DNA of 64,000 nt, taken from JAAZGD01 sp034003765. Its GTDB lineage: Bacteria > Bacillota > Clostridia > Peptostreptococcales > Anaerovoracaceae. Within the stretch, counting starts at the first letter, position 1. Each line of letters begins with the position of its first letter. The position numbers were made by a program, and so were the translations under genes. This document shows positions 27,573-37,383 of the stretch, piece by piece. The notes under the pieces are model-generated. The model was not told where the DNA came from, searched no databases, and was given only the letters and a program-made list of their open reading frames with translations. The DNA lies in the NCBI GenBank assembly GCA_034003765.1, contig JAVEXZ010000009.1:6869-70868 (forward strand). Direction: 5' to 3'.

Positions 27573-30035
27573 TTATACCACGGAAAAATGATTGTTTGCA
27601 ATATCCACCGCTTTTTTAGCATCACTACCGTAATAGTCTGCCCCTATTTTTTTAGCATAGGCTTCAGTGAGAACTGCACCACCTACCATAATAGCACAAT
27701 CTGGCCGCTCTCGCTTCAATAAGCTTATGGTTGAATCCATACTTTTTAGTGTTGTTGTCATTAGTGCCGACAGGCCTACCAGCTTGATGTCTTCTTCTAT
27801 AACTTTTTCTACTATGGTTTCTTGGCTAACATCCTTCCCGAGGTCTATTACTTGATAATCGTAGTTCTCCAATAAAACCTTTACAATGTTCTTCCCAATA
27901 TCGTGAATGTCTCCCTTAACAGTTGCAAGAAGGATCTTTCCTCGAGTTTCCCTTTGGGTATTTTGGGCTGCCATATGTTCTTTTATTACATCGAAAGCAC
28001 CTTGGGCCACCCCTGCAGATAGGAGCAATTGGGGCAAGAATATCTCTCCACTTTCAAAATCTCTGCCAACCCCATCTAGGGCTGGTATGAGAAATTCTCT
28101 GACAATCTCCATAGGGTCTCTAGTAGCAATCATCTCTTGGGTAAGGGACATCCCCTCTTCCTTCCACCCTCTTTCAATGGCTTCAATCAAGGTCATTTTT
28201 TCAGGAGAGCTTGGGGTTTTCGATTTTGGTAAGGGTCTTTTATCAGCCTTCTCTTTTTCAAGGCTCTCTAATTTTCCTGGAGGATCTTCATCCCTATTTA
28301 ATCCTTCTTGGCCATCAAAATCTTGATAAGCCTTGATATATTCTCGGGCATCTTTATCTATGTTTGCCAGTAGCTTGTATGCCCTTATGGCATCCATCAT
28401 ACTATCATCTCCTGGGTTCATAATAGGCAAATCAAGGCCTGCCCCTAATGCGAGAGTCAAGAAATTATGATTTATCAGCTGCCTATTTGGGAGGCCAAAG
28501 GAAATATTTGATACCCCAAGAACTGTTTTGAGCTGGAGTTCTTCTTTAACCTGTCTTAGGGAATGGATAACGTCCATAGCCTTCTCTTGTTCTGCAGAAG
28601 CCGTCAAGGTTAGGCAATCTATATATATATCCTGCTTTTTAATACCCGCCGCTAGGGCTTTTTCTAATATTCTTGCGGCAATGTCAAACCTCTCCTGGCC
28701 GGTTTGAGGAATCCCCTTTTCATCTAGGGTCAAGCCAACAACTGAGGCCCCATATTTTTTAACTAGGGGCAAGATTTTTTCCAGGGACTTAGCCTCACCG
28801 TTAACAGAGTTAACAATAGGCTTACCATTATATACTCTAAGTCCCGCTTCTAATGCCAAAGGGTCAGCAGAATCTATTTGCAAGGGAAGGTCAATGACTC
28901 TTTGTAATGCCTTAACTAGCTGACCCATCATTTGAGCTTCGTCAATTTCTGGCAAGCCCACATTAACATCTAGGATATCTGCCCCTTGGTCCTTTTGTGC
29001 AAATCCTTGGCCAATAATATAATCCATATTGTTGGCTGCCAGAGCCTCCTTAAATGCTTTCTTACCAGTGGGATTTATTCTTTCTCCAATAACTCGAGGT
29101 TGGTCTATTACAAGAACATTCATCCCCGTTGTTACGGCAGCGGGTATGGTTTTGTCCAGTCGGACAAATTTTCTCTTTGCAAATCTTGACTTTAGGGCCT
29201 GGATGTATTCAGGCTTTGTTCCACAACATCCACCTACTATTTTGACTCCAAAAGGTATAAGTTGTTCCATATAATCACAAAATTCTTGGGCGCCAACAAG
29301 ATACTCTTCAGTCTCAGGATCAGGCATTCCAGCATTGGGTTTTACAACCAGGGGTAAATCGGTCCAACGGCTTAGCTCTTCTACAATAGGTGCCATTTCT
29401 TTGGGGCCCAAAGAACAATTTATACCCAAAGCATCTACTCCTAGACCTTCTAGGGTAAGGGCCATAGCAGGTATCCCTAAGCCTGTAAATGTTCGCATGT
29501 TGGCTTCAAATGTCATAGTACATATAATGGGAAAATCCGAATTTTCTTTTACAGCAAGTATTGCCGCCTTTGCTTCGTAGAGATCTGAAAGGGTTTCCAT
29601 TACAACTAAATCAGCCCCTGCCTCTTTGCCGGCCACCACCATTTCCTGAAAAATAGAGTAGGCTTCTTCAAAGGTCATGTCCCCACCAGGTTCAATTAGC
29701 CTTCCAATAGGCCCAAGATCCAGAGCCACTAGAGCATCTGTTCCTTCTACTGCCATTTTGGCATTGGTCACATCCGCCATTATTACTTGCTCCGGGCTAT
29801 AACCAGAATCCTCTAACTTGTATCTATTAGCCCCAAAGGAATTGGCATAGATAATTTGGGCCCCAGCCTCAACATAGAGCCTATGTATAGATTGGATTAG
29901 GGGACCATGAGTTATCCCTGCTATTCCATGAATATCTCCCAAATCAGCTCCACTTTGCTGAATCATGGTGCCCATAGCCCCATCTAATATAACAAAATCA
30001 TTTTTCAATAATTCAAAAAATCGTTTTTTCAACAT
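27573..30035 (-). CDS. metH: cobalamin-dependent methionine synthase lacking the reactivation domain
   Basis: An 820-residue MetH. The homocysteine domain (1 to about 290) has zinc ligands in GINCSLGP and GGCCGT. The pterin-binding domain spans about 315-560 (INPTGKKAFKEALAANN). After a charged linker near 590-620 come the B12 cap and the B12-binding domain with DIHDIGKNIV near 709. The AdoMet-binding activation domain of the 1200-residue enzymes is absent, as in many Clostridia, so a separate reactivation partner is expected. It lies 6 bases behind metF. Confidence 0.95.
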   Translation of the reverse strand: MLKKRFFELLKNDFVILDGAMGTMIQQSGADLGDIHGIAGITHGPLIQSIHRLYVEAGAQIIYANSFGANRYKLEDSGYSPEQVIMADVTNAKMAVEGTDALVALDLGPIGRLIEPGGDMTFEEAYSIFQEMVVAGKEAGADLVVMETLSDLYEAKAAILAVKENSDFPIICTMTFEANMRTFTGLGIPAMALTLEGLGVDALGINCSLGPKEMAPIVEELSRWTDLPLVVKPNAGMPDPETEEYLVGAQEFCDYMEQLIPFGVKIVGGCCGTKPEYIQALKSRFAKRKFVRLDKTIPAAVTTGMNVLVIDQPRVIGERINPTGKKAFKEALAANNMDYIIGQGFAQKDQGADILDVNVGLPEIDEAQMMGQLVKALQRVIDLPLQIDSADPLALEAGLRVYNGKPIVNSVNGEAKSLEKILPLVKKYGASVVGLTLDEKGIPQTGQERFDIAARILEKALAAGIKKQDIYIDCLTLTASAEQEKAMDVIHSLRQVKEELQLKTVLGVSNISFGLPNRQLINHNFLTLALGAGLDLPIMNPGDDSMMDAIRAYKLLANIDKDAREYIKAYQDFDGQEGLNRDEDPPGKLESLEKEKADKRPLPKSKTPSSPEKMTLIEAIERGWKEEGMSLTQEMIATRDPMEIVREFLIPALDGVGRDFESGEIFLPQLLLSAGVAQGAFDVIKEHMAAQNTQRETRGKILLATVKGDIHDIGKNIVKVLLENYDYQVIDLGKDVSQETIVEKVIEEDIKLVGLSALMTTTLKSMDSTISLLKRERPDCAIMVGGAVLTEAYAKKIGADYYGSDAKKAVDIANNHFSVV

Positions 30036-30041
30036 TCCCTC

Positions 30042-30911
30042 CTATAAAAGGCTCTTTATGCTTTCTGTAATTTTACGGGCAATGTAGGGATTGTTCATTG
30101 TGTAAAGGTGTATCCCTTCAGCACCATTGGAAATTAAATCTACGATTTGGTCTACCGCATATGCGATCCCTGCATCTCTCATTGCGTCAGGGTTATTCTC
30201 GTATCTATTCATCATTTTGCTAAATTTGCTAGGTAGGCTTGCACCACATAGGGAAACCATTCTTTGGATTTGATTTTTATTTACAACAGGCATTATCCCC
30301 GCTTCTATGGGGACTTTTATTCCTATGGCTCTGGCTTTTTTCACAAAATCATAAAATAAGTTGTTATCAAAAAATAGTTGAGTCACTAAATGCTCTGCCC
30401 CAGCATCTACTTTTTCCTTGAGATGCACTAGGTCTAAGTCCTCGGAGTCAGCCTCTGGATGGCCTTCAGGATAACAAGCACCAGAAATCCCCATATCCCC
30501 CTCTGGATCTTCAGTCCTAAGGAAGTCTATTAAGTCCTTGGCATAGGCAAAATCATTTTGCCTAGGATAATCATCAGAGAAGTCTCCCCTAAGGGCCAGT
30601 ATGTTTTCAATATTATTTGCTCTAAGCTTTTCAAGAACACTCTTAACCTGTTCCCTAGTGGAGTTAACGCAGGTTAGATGAGCCACGGCTTCTATGTTAT
30701 ACCGATTCTTGATAATGGAAGCAATATCACAGGTTGTGGAATCTGCCAGGTTCCCTCCTGCACCATAAGTAACACTTATAAAGTCAGGAGTCAGTTCTTT
30801 GAGTTCCTCTAAGGTTTCATAAATGGTATCGATGGAGCTTGTCCTTTTAGGCGGAAACACCTCTAAGGAAAATACAGTTTTATCGGGCCTAAAGATTGAT
30901 GCAATTTTCAT
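30042..30911 (-). CDS. metF: 5,10-methylenetetrahydrofolate reductase
   Basis: A 289-residue flavin TIM barrel supplying methyl-THF to MetH. It shows FSLEVFPPKRTSS with the catalytic Glu, SVTYGAGG, NILALRGDF and VTQLFFDNNLFYDF. It is the first gene of the metF-metH pair. No SAM riboswitch was recognised in the 170 bases upstream. Confidence 0.96.
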   Translation of the reverse strand: MKIASIFRPDKTVFSLEVFPPKRTSSIDTIYETLEELKELTPDFISVTYGAGGNLADSTTCDIASIIKNRYNIEAVAHLTCVNSTREQVKSVLEKLRANNIENILALRGDFSDDYPRQNDFAYAKDLIDFLRTEDPEGDMGISGACYPEGHPEADSEDLDLVHLKEKVDAGAEHLVTQLFFDNNLFYDFVKKARAIGIKVPIEAGIMPVVNKNQIQRMVSLCGASLPSKFSKMMNRYENNPDAMRDAGIAYAVDQIVDLISNGAEGIHLYTMNNPYIARKITESIKSLL

Positions 30912-31007
30912 AAAATAATCGTCCCCCTGTCCCCATATATAATGAATTAGTATATCATAAAGTCCCCATAAATCACACCAAAAGGAAGGCTAATTTTCTT
31001 GCCTCAA

Positions 31008-31035
31008 TCAAAACGCCCCACTATAAAGTGAGGCG
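31008..31035 (-). terminator. terminator after the aminotransferase gene
   Basis: On the minus strand, CGCCTCACT-ttat-AGTGGGGCG is followed by TTTTG, about 50 bases past the stop codon, separating this gene from metF. Confidence 0.75.
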
Positions 31036-31082
31036 AATTAAGGGTTTCTTAAATTGACTCTATATTTAAAGTCTCTGTAAGA

Positions 31083-32444
31083 TTATAGTTTGAACTCTTC
31101 TTTAGCAAGAACTATTGATTCTTCAAGTGCAACTAGAACCTTATCAATTGTTGCGTACTCAAGCACTGCAGGTGGCTCAATTCGAACAGTCTTGGCATTT
31201 ACTAAAGTTCCTGCAACCATTACGTGTCTTTCGAACATGTGCTTAGTTACAGCATAACCAACTTCAGCTTCTGGGAACTCCATACAAATTAGAAGTCCAG
31301 CTCCACGATAAGTGGTAAGAACTGTTGGGTACTTGTTCTTTAGCTTTTCTAAACCAGCCATGATATAGTCGCCCTTTTCTTGGCAAACCTTTGGAATGTC
31401 ATTCTCTAACATATATCTAATTGTTGAGATAGCAGCTGAACATGCCAATGGGTTTCCACCAAATGTAGGTGATCCTAGGATCCAAGGATTATCAATAATC
31501 TTGTCTACCCACATATTAGGTCTTGCAATAATACCAGTAATAGGCATTATTCCACCACCAAAGGCTTTTCCATAAAGAAGGATGTCTGGAGTTACGTCTT
31601 CAACTTCACATCTCCACATTGTTCCACAACGTCCCATACCAGTTTGGATTTCGTCAACGATCATAGCAACGCCGTACTTGTCGCAGATAGCTCTAACGGC
31701 TTTTAAGTAGCCGTCTGGTGGAATGATAACCCCAGCTTCACCTTGAATAGGCTCGATGATAACACCAGCAACTTTTTCTCCAACAGTCTGAAGATTCTTG
31801 ATTGCAGCTTCCATAGCATCTGCATTACCATATTCTACGTGCTGAACTTGCTGAATTAGTGGGATATAGTCTTCTCTGTATGCGCCTTTTCCACCCATAG
31901 AGATAGCACCCATGGATTTTCCGTGGAATGCGCCTACTGTGGATATGTACCAACGACCACCGGTAGCTAATCTTGCTAATTTCAATCCCATCTCAACAGC
32001 TTCTGCTCCACCATTGGTGAAGAAACAGTACTGAAGATCTCCGGGAGTAATCATAGCCAATAAGTTAGCTAAATATCCTCTTAATGGGTCAACTAGTTCT
32101 TGTGAGTGAAGTGCATAACGATCTAACTGACATTTTACGGTTTTCAATATTTCGGGGTTTCTGTGTCCGCAAGTGTAAATTCCGAAACCGCCTAAACAGT
32201 CGATAAACTCTGTCCCGTATAGATCCTCAAAATGTTCCTCAGAATCTGTCCACTCAACAAAAGCTGCGTTATCGGACACGGATTTTCGATATTGCAACCA
32301 GCCTGGGTTTACGTTCCCGTTAAAGTTGTCAATTGAGTCTTTTACTATTCTGTCTTTTTCGTCATTGGTTAACTCTGGCTTTTCAATATAATCGATTACT
32401 CGTTTTGCCTCGGATAACGCTTTTTTCTTGTCCATTACAGTCAT
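31083..32444 (-). CDS. patA: putrescine aminotransferase (class III)
   Basis: A 453-residue PLP enzyme that moves an amino group from putrescine to 2-oxoglutarate. Similarity to the E. coli YgjG/PatA type is visible along the chain: FIDCLGGFGIYTCGHRNP, LHSQELVDPLRGYLA, SGxE-like NGGAEAVEMGLKLAR, GAFHGKSMGAISM, the DE pair in MIVDEIQTGMGRCG, the PLP lysine in LLYGKAFGGGIMPI, and TLVNAKTVRIEPP near the end. The start has AAGGAGG. Cadaverine or ornithine could also be substrates. It is monocistronic and ends in a terminator. Confidence 0.88.
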   Translation of the reverse strand: MTVMDKKKALSEAKRVIDYIEKPELTNDEKDRIVKDSIDNFNGNVNPGWLQYRKSVSDNAAFVEWTDSEEHFEDLYGTEFIDCLGGFGIYTCGHRNPEILKTVKCQLDRYALHSQELVDPLRGYLANLLAMITPGDLQYCFFTNGGAEAVEMGLKLARLATGGRWYISTVGAFHGKSMGAISMGGKGAYREDYIPLIQQVQHVEYGNADAMEAAIKNLQTVGEKVAGVIIEPIQGEAGVIIPPDGYLKAVRAICDKYGVAMIVDEIQTGMGRCGTMWRCEVEDVTPDILLYGKAFGGGIMPITGIIARPNMWVDKIIDNPWILGSPTFGGNPLACSAAISTIRYMLENDIPKVCQEKGDYIMAGLEKLKNKYPTVLTTYRGAGLLICMEFPEAEVGYAVTKHMFERHVMVAGTLVNAKTVRIEPPAVLEYATIDKVLVALEESIVLAKEEFKL

Positions 32445-32590
32445 TTCTTATGACCTCCTTTGAATTTACATAGATTAGAAACTTTTTATCACTTGCACAA
32501 CAATATTGTACATCTTTAATAGCAATATGGCAATCTATACATGAGTTTTTTGCTGGCTTATGAACAAATCATCAACTTGATGTTAAATTT

Positions 32591-32620
32591 TTAGCAACAA
32601 TGTACTGTTTGTGCTACAAT
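32591..32620 (+). promoter_or_regulatory. extended -10 promoter giving a probable leaderless transcript
   Basis: TTAGCA (32591-32596), 18-base spacer, and TACAAT (32615-32620) preceded by TGC. The ATG of the next gene begins 7 bases after the -10 hexamer, exactly where transcription should start. No ribosome binding site lies between. Confidence 0.6.
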
Positions 32621-32626
32621 ATCTTT

Positions 32627-33451
32627 ATGAAAAAAAACAATCTAATTAAAAATTTCCTATTTGGAATCATATTGGGTGTCTCAAACGTGATACCTGGGGT
32701 CTCAGGAGGGACCATGGCAGTTATCCTCAATATTTACGACAAGGTCTTATTAGCCTTTACCAAGGCCAATATTAGGAAGAATTTACCCTTCTTAATTCCC
32801 TTAGGGTTGGGAACTCTAATAGGAATTTATAGCTTCAGCCAACTAGTTACAAACTTGCTGGAAGATCATCGAATTCTCCTAACATTTGCCTTTGGAGGAA
32901 TAATCCTAGGCAGTATTCCCGCTATTTTTCTCCGAGCAAAGTATGGAAGGGCTAAGGGTAAAAATATATTATTAGGCCTTATGGCCTTTGTATTTATGGT
33001 GGCCCTAGCTTATATTTCCACTTCTGCTTTTCCAGAATCCGGGCTTTTTACCGGAGAAGTTGGCCAGCCTACTTTTTACCTTTGGCTTTTCCTTGCCTCA
33101 ACACTTGCTATGGTAGCTATGCTCCTTCCCGGAATAAGTGGTTCACTGGTTTTACTGATTCTCGGCGCATATCCTATAGCCATGGAAGCCATTGCCTACT
33201 TTCAATGGGAGATACTTTTTGTCTTGGCTCTGGGACTAGTTACGGGAGGTTATGCTGGGATTAAGGGTATTCAGAATATGCTAAGAAACCACCCTCAAGC
33301 CTTGTATTTTATTATCCTGGGACTAGTCACCGGTTCTCTTTTCATTCTTTTCCCTGATATAAAAGTTGGGTTAGAGTCCCCTCTTAATTTCGCGGTTTTA
33401 TTCTTCTTCTTGGCCCTTTCCTTTGGCTTTGGCCGCAAAAGCACATCATAA
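32627..33451 (+). CDS. DUF368 membrane protein
   Basis: A 274-residue polytopic membrane protein with about eight helices. The family signature GVSNVIPGVSGGTMAVIL is at the N-terminus, and its internal echo LPGISGSLVLLILGAYP near residue 170 shows an inverted-repeat architecture. Family members have been linked to polyprenyl-phosphate translocation; whether that holds here is inference. The ATG at 32627 lacks a Shine-Dalgarno sequence and lies at the predicted transcription start. A terminator follows. Confidence 0.88.
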   Translation: MKKNNLIKNFLFGIILGVSNVIPGVSGGTMAVILNIYDKVLLAFTKANIRKNLPFLIPLGLGTLIGIYSFSQLVTNLLEDHRILLTFAFGGIILGSIPAIFLRAKYGRAKGKNILLGLMAFVFMVALAYISTSAFPESGLFTGEVGQPTFYLWLFLASTLAMVAMLLPGISGSLVLLILGAYPIAMEAIAYFQWEILFVLALGLVTGGYAGIKGIQNMLRNHPQALYFIILGLVTGSLFILFPDIKVGLESPLNFAVLFFFLALSFGFGRKSTS

Positions 33452-33457
33452 CTCCAC

Positions 33458-33500
33458 AAAAAAGAGGTGGTGGTTTTTACATAAACAAGACCTCTTTTCT
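33458..33500 (+). terminator. terminator after the DUF368 gene
   Basis: AAAAAGAGGT pairs with ACCTCTTTT across a loop of about 21 bases, ending in a T run. The long loop makes it less certain. The following 180 bases to 33677 show nothing recognisable. Confidence 0.55.
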
Positions 33501-33677
33501 AAACATATCTAAACATATTATTTTCGTATTATTTATTTTGCCCCATTTCAAGATTTGGCATGGTGCAATTTTCTACATTATTTGTCGGCATTTTTATAGG
33601 GCTATTTGAAAATTTCCAATTTTGTTTTGCGGTTTCCTCTCTTTAATACTTTGTCACTTATATTTATGGTTATAAAT

Positions 33678-34874
33678 CTACTTGGTGTAGTTATCGAAAT
33701 AGCCTTGAATATACACAAAGGGTGTTCCTTTATCTCCAGATCCTGATGTTAGGTCAGATAGGGACCCCAGCAAGTCTGTTAGATTACGAGGGGTTGTCCC
33801 TTGTGAGGCCATGGTGTCCATGCTATATTCCTCCTTGTTACGAATGCTATTTGATATTGCATCTTTTAAGGCTTGGCCCCTTAGGTCTTTGAAATCATTG
33901 TCCGCTAAATATTTTAATTTTAATTCATTAGGAGTCCCAACAAGTCCCTCAGTAAAACCAGGAGAAACTACAGGATCAGCCAACTCCCAAATCTTGCCCA
34001 CAGGATCTTTGAAGGCTCCATCCCCGTAAACCATAACTTCAATATGCTTTCCAGTCAGGGTCAAAACTTCTTTTTGAATGTCTTTTACAAAGGATGTGCA
34101 GTCATTTGGGAAAAGCTTAACCATGTCTTCAGTAGCTTTGTTAGAGCCCAATAGCCCATAAGACTTATTAAAGCCCGAACCATCAACACTTTCATTTAGT
34201 ATATCTTCTAGCCCAACTACCACATCCGCTCCAGCCTCTTCTAAAATACGTTTTGTCCTAGCTCTTGTATGAATATCGCAGTGTAGAACATGGGAAGTAT
34301 AGTCTAATATGGTTTTTGGATTATTAGAGAAAATTACTTGGCATTCAGCCCCTTCATCCTCAACCAACTTCTTGTAATAGCTTACATAATCAACGCCAGT
34401 AAATTTGTGTTGCCCTTCACCAAACAAACGGTGAAAAGTTTCTAAATCCAAGACGTCGCTATATGGATTAATATTTTCTTTATCCAGCTGGTCCAAGGAA
34501 ATTAAGTGGTTTCCAACTTCATCCCCAGGATAGCTTAGCATTAGAACTATCTTTTTAGCACCCTTGGCAATTCCTCGAAGACAAACAGCAAATCTGTTAC
34601 GGCTTAAAATCGGCAGGATAACCCCAAAGCTATCAGCCCCCATTTTACTCTTAACATCCTGGCTAATCTGATCCACTGTAGCATAGTTCCCTTGTGCCCT
34701 TGCAACAACAGCTTCCGTGATGCAAAGGACATCCTGGTCTCCTACCACAATATCCCCATCCTCTATAATTGCCCCCAGCACATCTAAAACGATTTTCTTT
34801 AAGTCGTCTCCCTCACGAATAATAGGGGCCCTAAGACCTCTTACAACTGTGCCGATTTTTCTCTCTTTTTCCAT
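33678..34874 (-). CDS. coenzyme F420-0:L-glutamate ligase (CofE)-like protein
   Basis: A 398-residue protein of the F420:gamma-glutamyl ligase family, with N-terminal LRAPIIREGDDLKKIVLD, DGDIVVGDQDVLCITEAVVARAQG and GDGAFKDPVGKIWELADP. No other F420 genes are nearby, and Clostridia generally do not make F420, so the real substrate is probably different. It is longer than archaeal CofE (about 250 residues). The start is MEKERKIGTVVRG, with AGAGGA 8 bases upstream. Confidence 0.8.
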   Translation of the reverse strand: MEKERKIGTVVRGLRAPIIREGDDLKKIVLDVLGAIIEDGDIVVGDQDVLCITEAVVARAQGNYATVDQISQDVKSKMGADSFGVILPILSRNRFAVCLRGIAKGAKKIVLMLSYPGDEVGNHLISLDQLDKENINPYSDVLDLETFHRLFGEGQHKFTGVDYVSYYKKLVEDEGAECQVIFSNNPKTILDYTSHVLHCDIHTRARTKRILEEAGADVVVGLEDILNESVDGSGFNKSYGLLGSNKATEDMVKLFPNDCTSFVKDIQKEVLTLTGKHIEVMVYGDGAFKDPVGKIWELADPVVSPGFTEGLVGTPNELKLKYLADNDFKDLRGQALKDAISNSIRNKEEYSMDTMASQGTTPRNLTDLLGSLSDLTSGSGDKGTPFVYIQGYFDNYTK

Positions 34875-35067
34875 TAATTTATCCTCTCTGATTTTTAGCA
34901 AGGCTTATACATTTTTTATATGTATAGTATTTCCACAAGAATTTCATGCATTCCCCATAATAATTGTAATAATTCTTGCTTCTAACTAACACTCAAGTTT
35001 GAAGACGCTAGGTCCTTTTCGGTATTCAGTATTCCAGCATTTTAATACTCCAATACTCCAGTAGCAA

Positions 35068-36510
35068 CTATACTTGGATGTCTCCTCTGAGACCTAAAAT
35101 ACTTTTATTGGCCCACAAAACAGGGTCCACATAATTCTCAATATAGTCTTGTGTCTGGTCTTTAGCCATTCCCACAAAAGCCTCTGGCTTACAAAGGGCT
35201 ATTAGTTCTTCCATGGAAAATCCAAAGGCTGAATCCTCTGAGATTCTTTGAAGTAGGTCATTGTCACCACCTTCTTCTTTAACAATTCTCGAAGCCTCCA
35301 TGCTGTGAATCCTAATTCTTTCATGAAGCAGCTGACGATCCTTTCCCCTTTTGACCCCTTCCATGAGAATGGTTTCTGTTGCCATAAAAGGGAGCTCAGC
35401 TAAGAGGTGGCGCTCTATCATCTTGGGATAGACCACAAGGCCTGATGTAACATTAATGTATAATTCTAAAATGGCATCAAGTGTTAGGAATGCCTCGCTA
35501 ATGGAAATACGTTTGTTGGCTGAATCATCTAGGGTTCTCTCAAACCATTGGCTTGCAGCGGTAAAGTTTGTGTCCGTAGACAAGGTCAATAAATGCCTAG
35601 CTAAACCAGCCATCCGCTCTGCCCTCATAGGGTTTCGCTTGTAGGCCATGGCGGAAGATCCAACTTGCCCCTTTTCAAAGGGCTCTTCAACTTCCTTCAA
35701 GTGGGCGGCCAGCCGCAAATCATTGGAAAACTTATGGGCGCTAATTCCAACTCCACCCAGTATATTTAGAACCTGGGCATCTAGCTTACGGCTGTAAGTT
35801 TGCCCCGATACAGGATATGTGTCTTCCACTCCTAGTTTTTTCGCTATTCCTTTATCTAGTTCTCGGACTTTATCTCTGTCTCCATGGAATAATTGGAGAA
35901 AACTGGCTTGAGTTCCAGTAGTTCCTTTTGAACCTAAGAGCTTCCATCCAGAAAGTATATGATTTATCTCATCATAGTCCATCATCAAATCTTGAATCCA
36001 AAGGCTGGCTCTTTTTCCTAAAGTAACAGGCTGGGCCGGCTGAAAATGGGTGTAACCTAGGATTGGTAAATCCTTGTATTTTAGGGCAAACTTTGCTAGG
36101 TTATCAACCACGTTTAGTATCTTGATACGGACTAATTCCAAAGCCTCTTTCATAATTAGCAGGTCTGTATTGTCCCCCACATAAGAGGAGGTTGCTCCCC
36201 AATGTATTATCCCCTTGGCTTTTGGGCATTGAACCCCATAGGCAAAAACGTGAGCCATTACATCGTGGCGTATTTCTTTTTCTTTTTCCGCCGCAACCTC
36301 ATAATTAATGTCTAGGGCATGGGTTTTCATTTCTTCTATTTGGTCTTGAGAAATAGGTAAACCCAATTCCATTTCAGCCTCAGCCAAAGCAATCCAAAGC
36401 TTACGCCAGGATTGGAATTTTTTCTCTGCACTGAATAAATACTGCATTTCTTTGCTGGGATACCTCTCTGATAGAGGGCTAATATATCCTTGATATTTAT
36501 CGTCCCTCAT
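35068..36510 (-). CDS. purB: adenylosuccinate lyase
   Basis: A 480-residue fumarase-superfamily enzyme acting twice in purine synthesis (SAICAR and adenylosuccinate cleavage). The superfamily signature with the catalytic serine is GSSAMAYKRNPMRAER near residue 285; GATSSYVGDNTDL and YTHFQPAQPVTLGKR are also intact. The start is MRDDKYQGYISPLSERY, with AAGGAGG upstream; the longer frame upstream has no such site. The 210 bases upstream hold no recognised riboswitch. Confidence 0.96.
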   Translation of the reverse strand: MRDDKYQGYISPLSERYPSKEMQYLFSAEKKFQSWRKLWIALAEAEMELGLPISQDQIEEMKTHALDINYEVAAEKEKEIRHDVMAHVFAYGVQCPKAKGIIHWGATSSYVGDNTDLLIMKEALELVRIKILNVVDNLAKFALKYKDLPILGYTHFQPAQPVTLGKRASLWIQDLMMDYDEINHILSGWKLLGSKGTTGTQASFLQLFHGDRDKVRELDKGIAKKLGVEDTYPVSGQTYSRKLDAQVLNILGGVGISAHKFSNDLRLAAHLKEVEEPFEKGQVGSSAMAYKRNPMRAERMAGLARHLLTLSTDTNFTAASQWFERTLDDSANKRISISEAFLTLDAILELYINVTSGLVVYPKMIERHLLAELPFMATETILMEGVKRGKDRQLLHERIRIHSMEASRIVKEEGGDNDLLQRISEDSAFGFSMEELIALCKPEAFVGMAKDQTQDYIENYVDPVLWANKSILGLRGDIQV

Positions 36511-36723
36511 TATAGAAGCCTCCTTATCTGTTTTCGCAATTCCCTTAGATTGAATTTTTGGGGATTTTTCAATTTCTATCCTTTTCACTTTTGATTTTCA
36601 ACCACCTGCCCAATTTGACAAGCTTTCTTACATTTAAGTGGAATCAAAGAAAAAAAAATTATACCACCTCAAAAAATTTTTTGCAAATTTTAATTTTGCA
36701 TCCTTTATGATTTTTTATGCTAT

Positions 36724-37383
36724 TTATATCCTAAACCGCTTATGGTATTCCTCTAGTAATTCTCCCCACCTAAAAATTAGCATGCCTGCGAGCAACAAGG
36801 CACTGAGAGCTATACAAATCAGGGTGGGGATAACCTGATTTAAGGTTCCAGTCAAAAATAGCACAAGAGGTACAAGACCTACGAAGGCATGAAATGAAGT
36901 ACAAACCATATAGTCTTCTGTTTTGATTCCCCTTGCCTTTATAAGGATTTGCATGGTAAGAAGGGACACCATTAGCAATATGGGGACAGCATAGTCTATT
37001 GACCAGCCCTTCCAACCCACAACAAAGTCCCAGAGCACAAAAAACAGAGATCCAAGTATGGACTGGTTCATAATAACAAGGGTAACATGGTGCAAGTTTC
37101 TTGCTGATACACCAACGGATAACCAAAGGCAGCCTATTCCCAAAAGCACTAACAGAGACCAATTCCCTGTGTGAGGTATCATCAAATTTACTGTTACCGC
37201 GATAATGGCTATGCCAATTCCAGAAAGAGCCAGTATTTGAAAAAACAGCTTATATTTTTCGTAAATAGTAGGAACTTCCGGGAAAAATGGGGAAGTGTCT
37301 TCTCCACTTATCTTGCCTTGGCAAAGGGGACAGTAATTAGCCCTGCCTCTTACCCCAACCTTGCAACGAGGACAATATTTCAT
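36724..37383 (-). CDS. DUF6320-like zinc-ribbon membrane protein
   Basis: A 219-residue protein. Residues 1-25 form a zinc ribbon (YCPRCKVGVRGRANYCPLC), followed by six hydrophobic helices from about residue 42 to 205. I associate it with the DUF6320 family that accompanies alcohol-acetyltransferase-like genes; its function is unknown. Its ATG overlaps the stop of the acyltransferase gene (ATGA), so the two are translationally coupled. Confidence 0.75.
   Translation of the reverse strand: MKYCPRCKVGVRGRANYCPLCQGKISGEDTSPFFPEVPTIYEKYKLFFQILALSGIGIAIIAVTVNLMIPHTGNWSLLVLLGIGCLWLSVGVSARNLHHVTLVIMNQSILGSLFFVLWDFVVGWKGWSIDYAVPILLMVSLLTMQILIKARGIKTEDYMVCTSFHAFVGLVPLVLFLTGTLNQVIPTLICIALSALLLAGMLIFRWGELLEEYHKRFRI

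Noticed and set aside
30912..31007. SAM riboswitch before metF-metH
   Set aside because: None of the SAM-I core segments is present, and the space between the upstream terminator and metF is too short.
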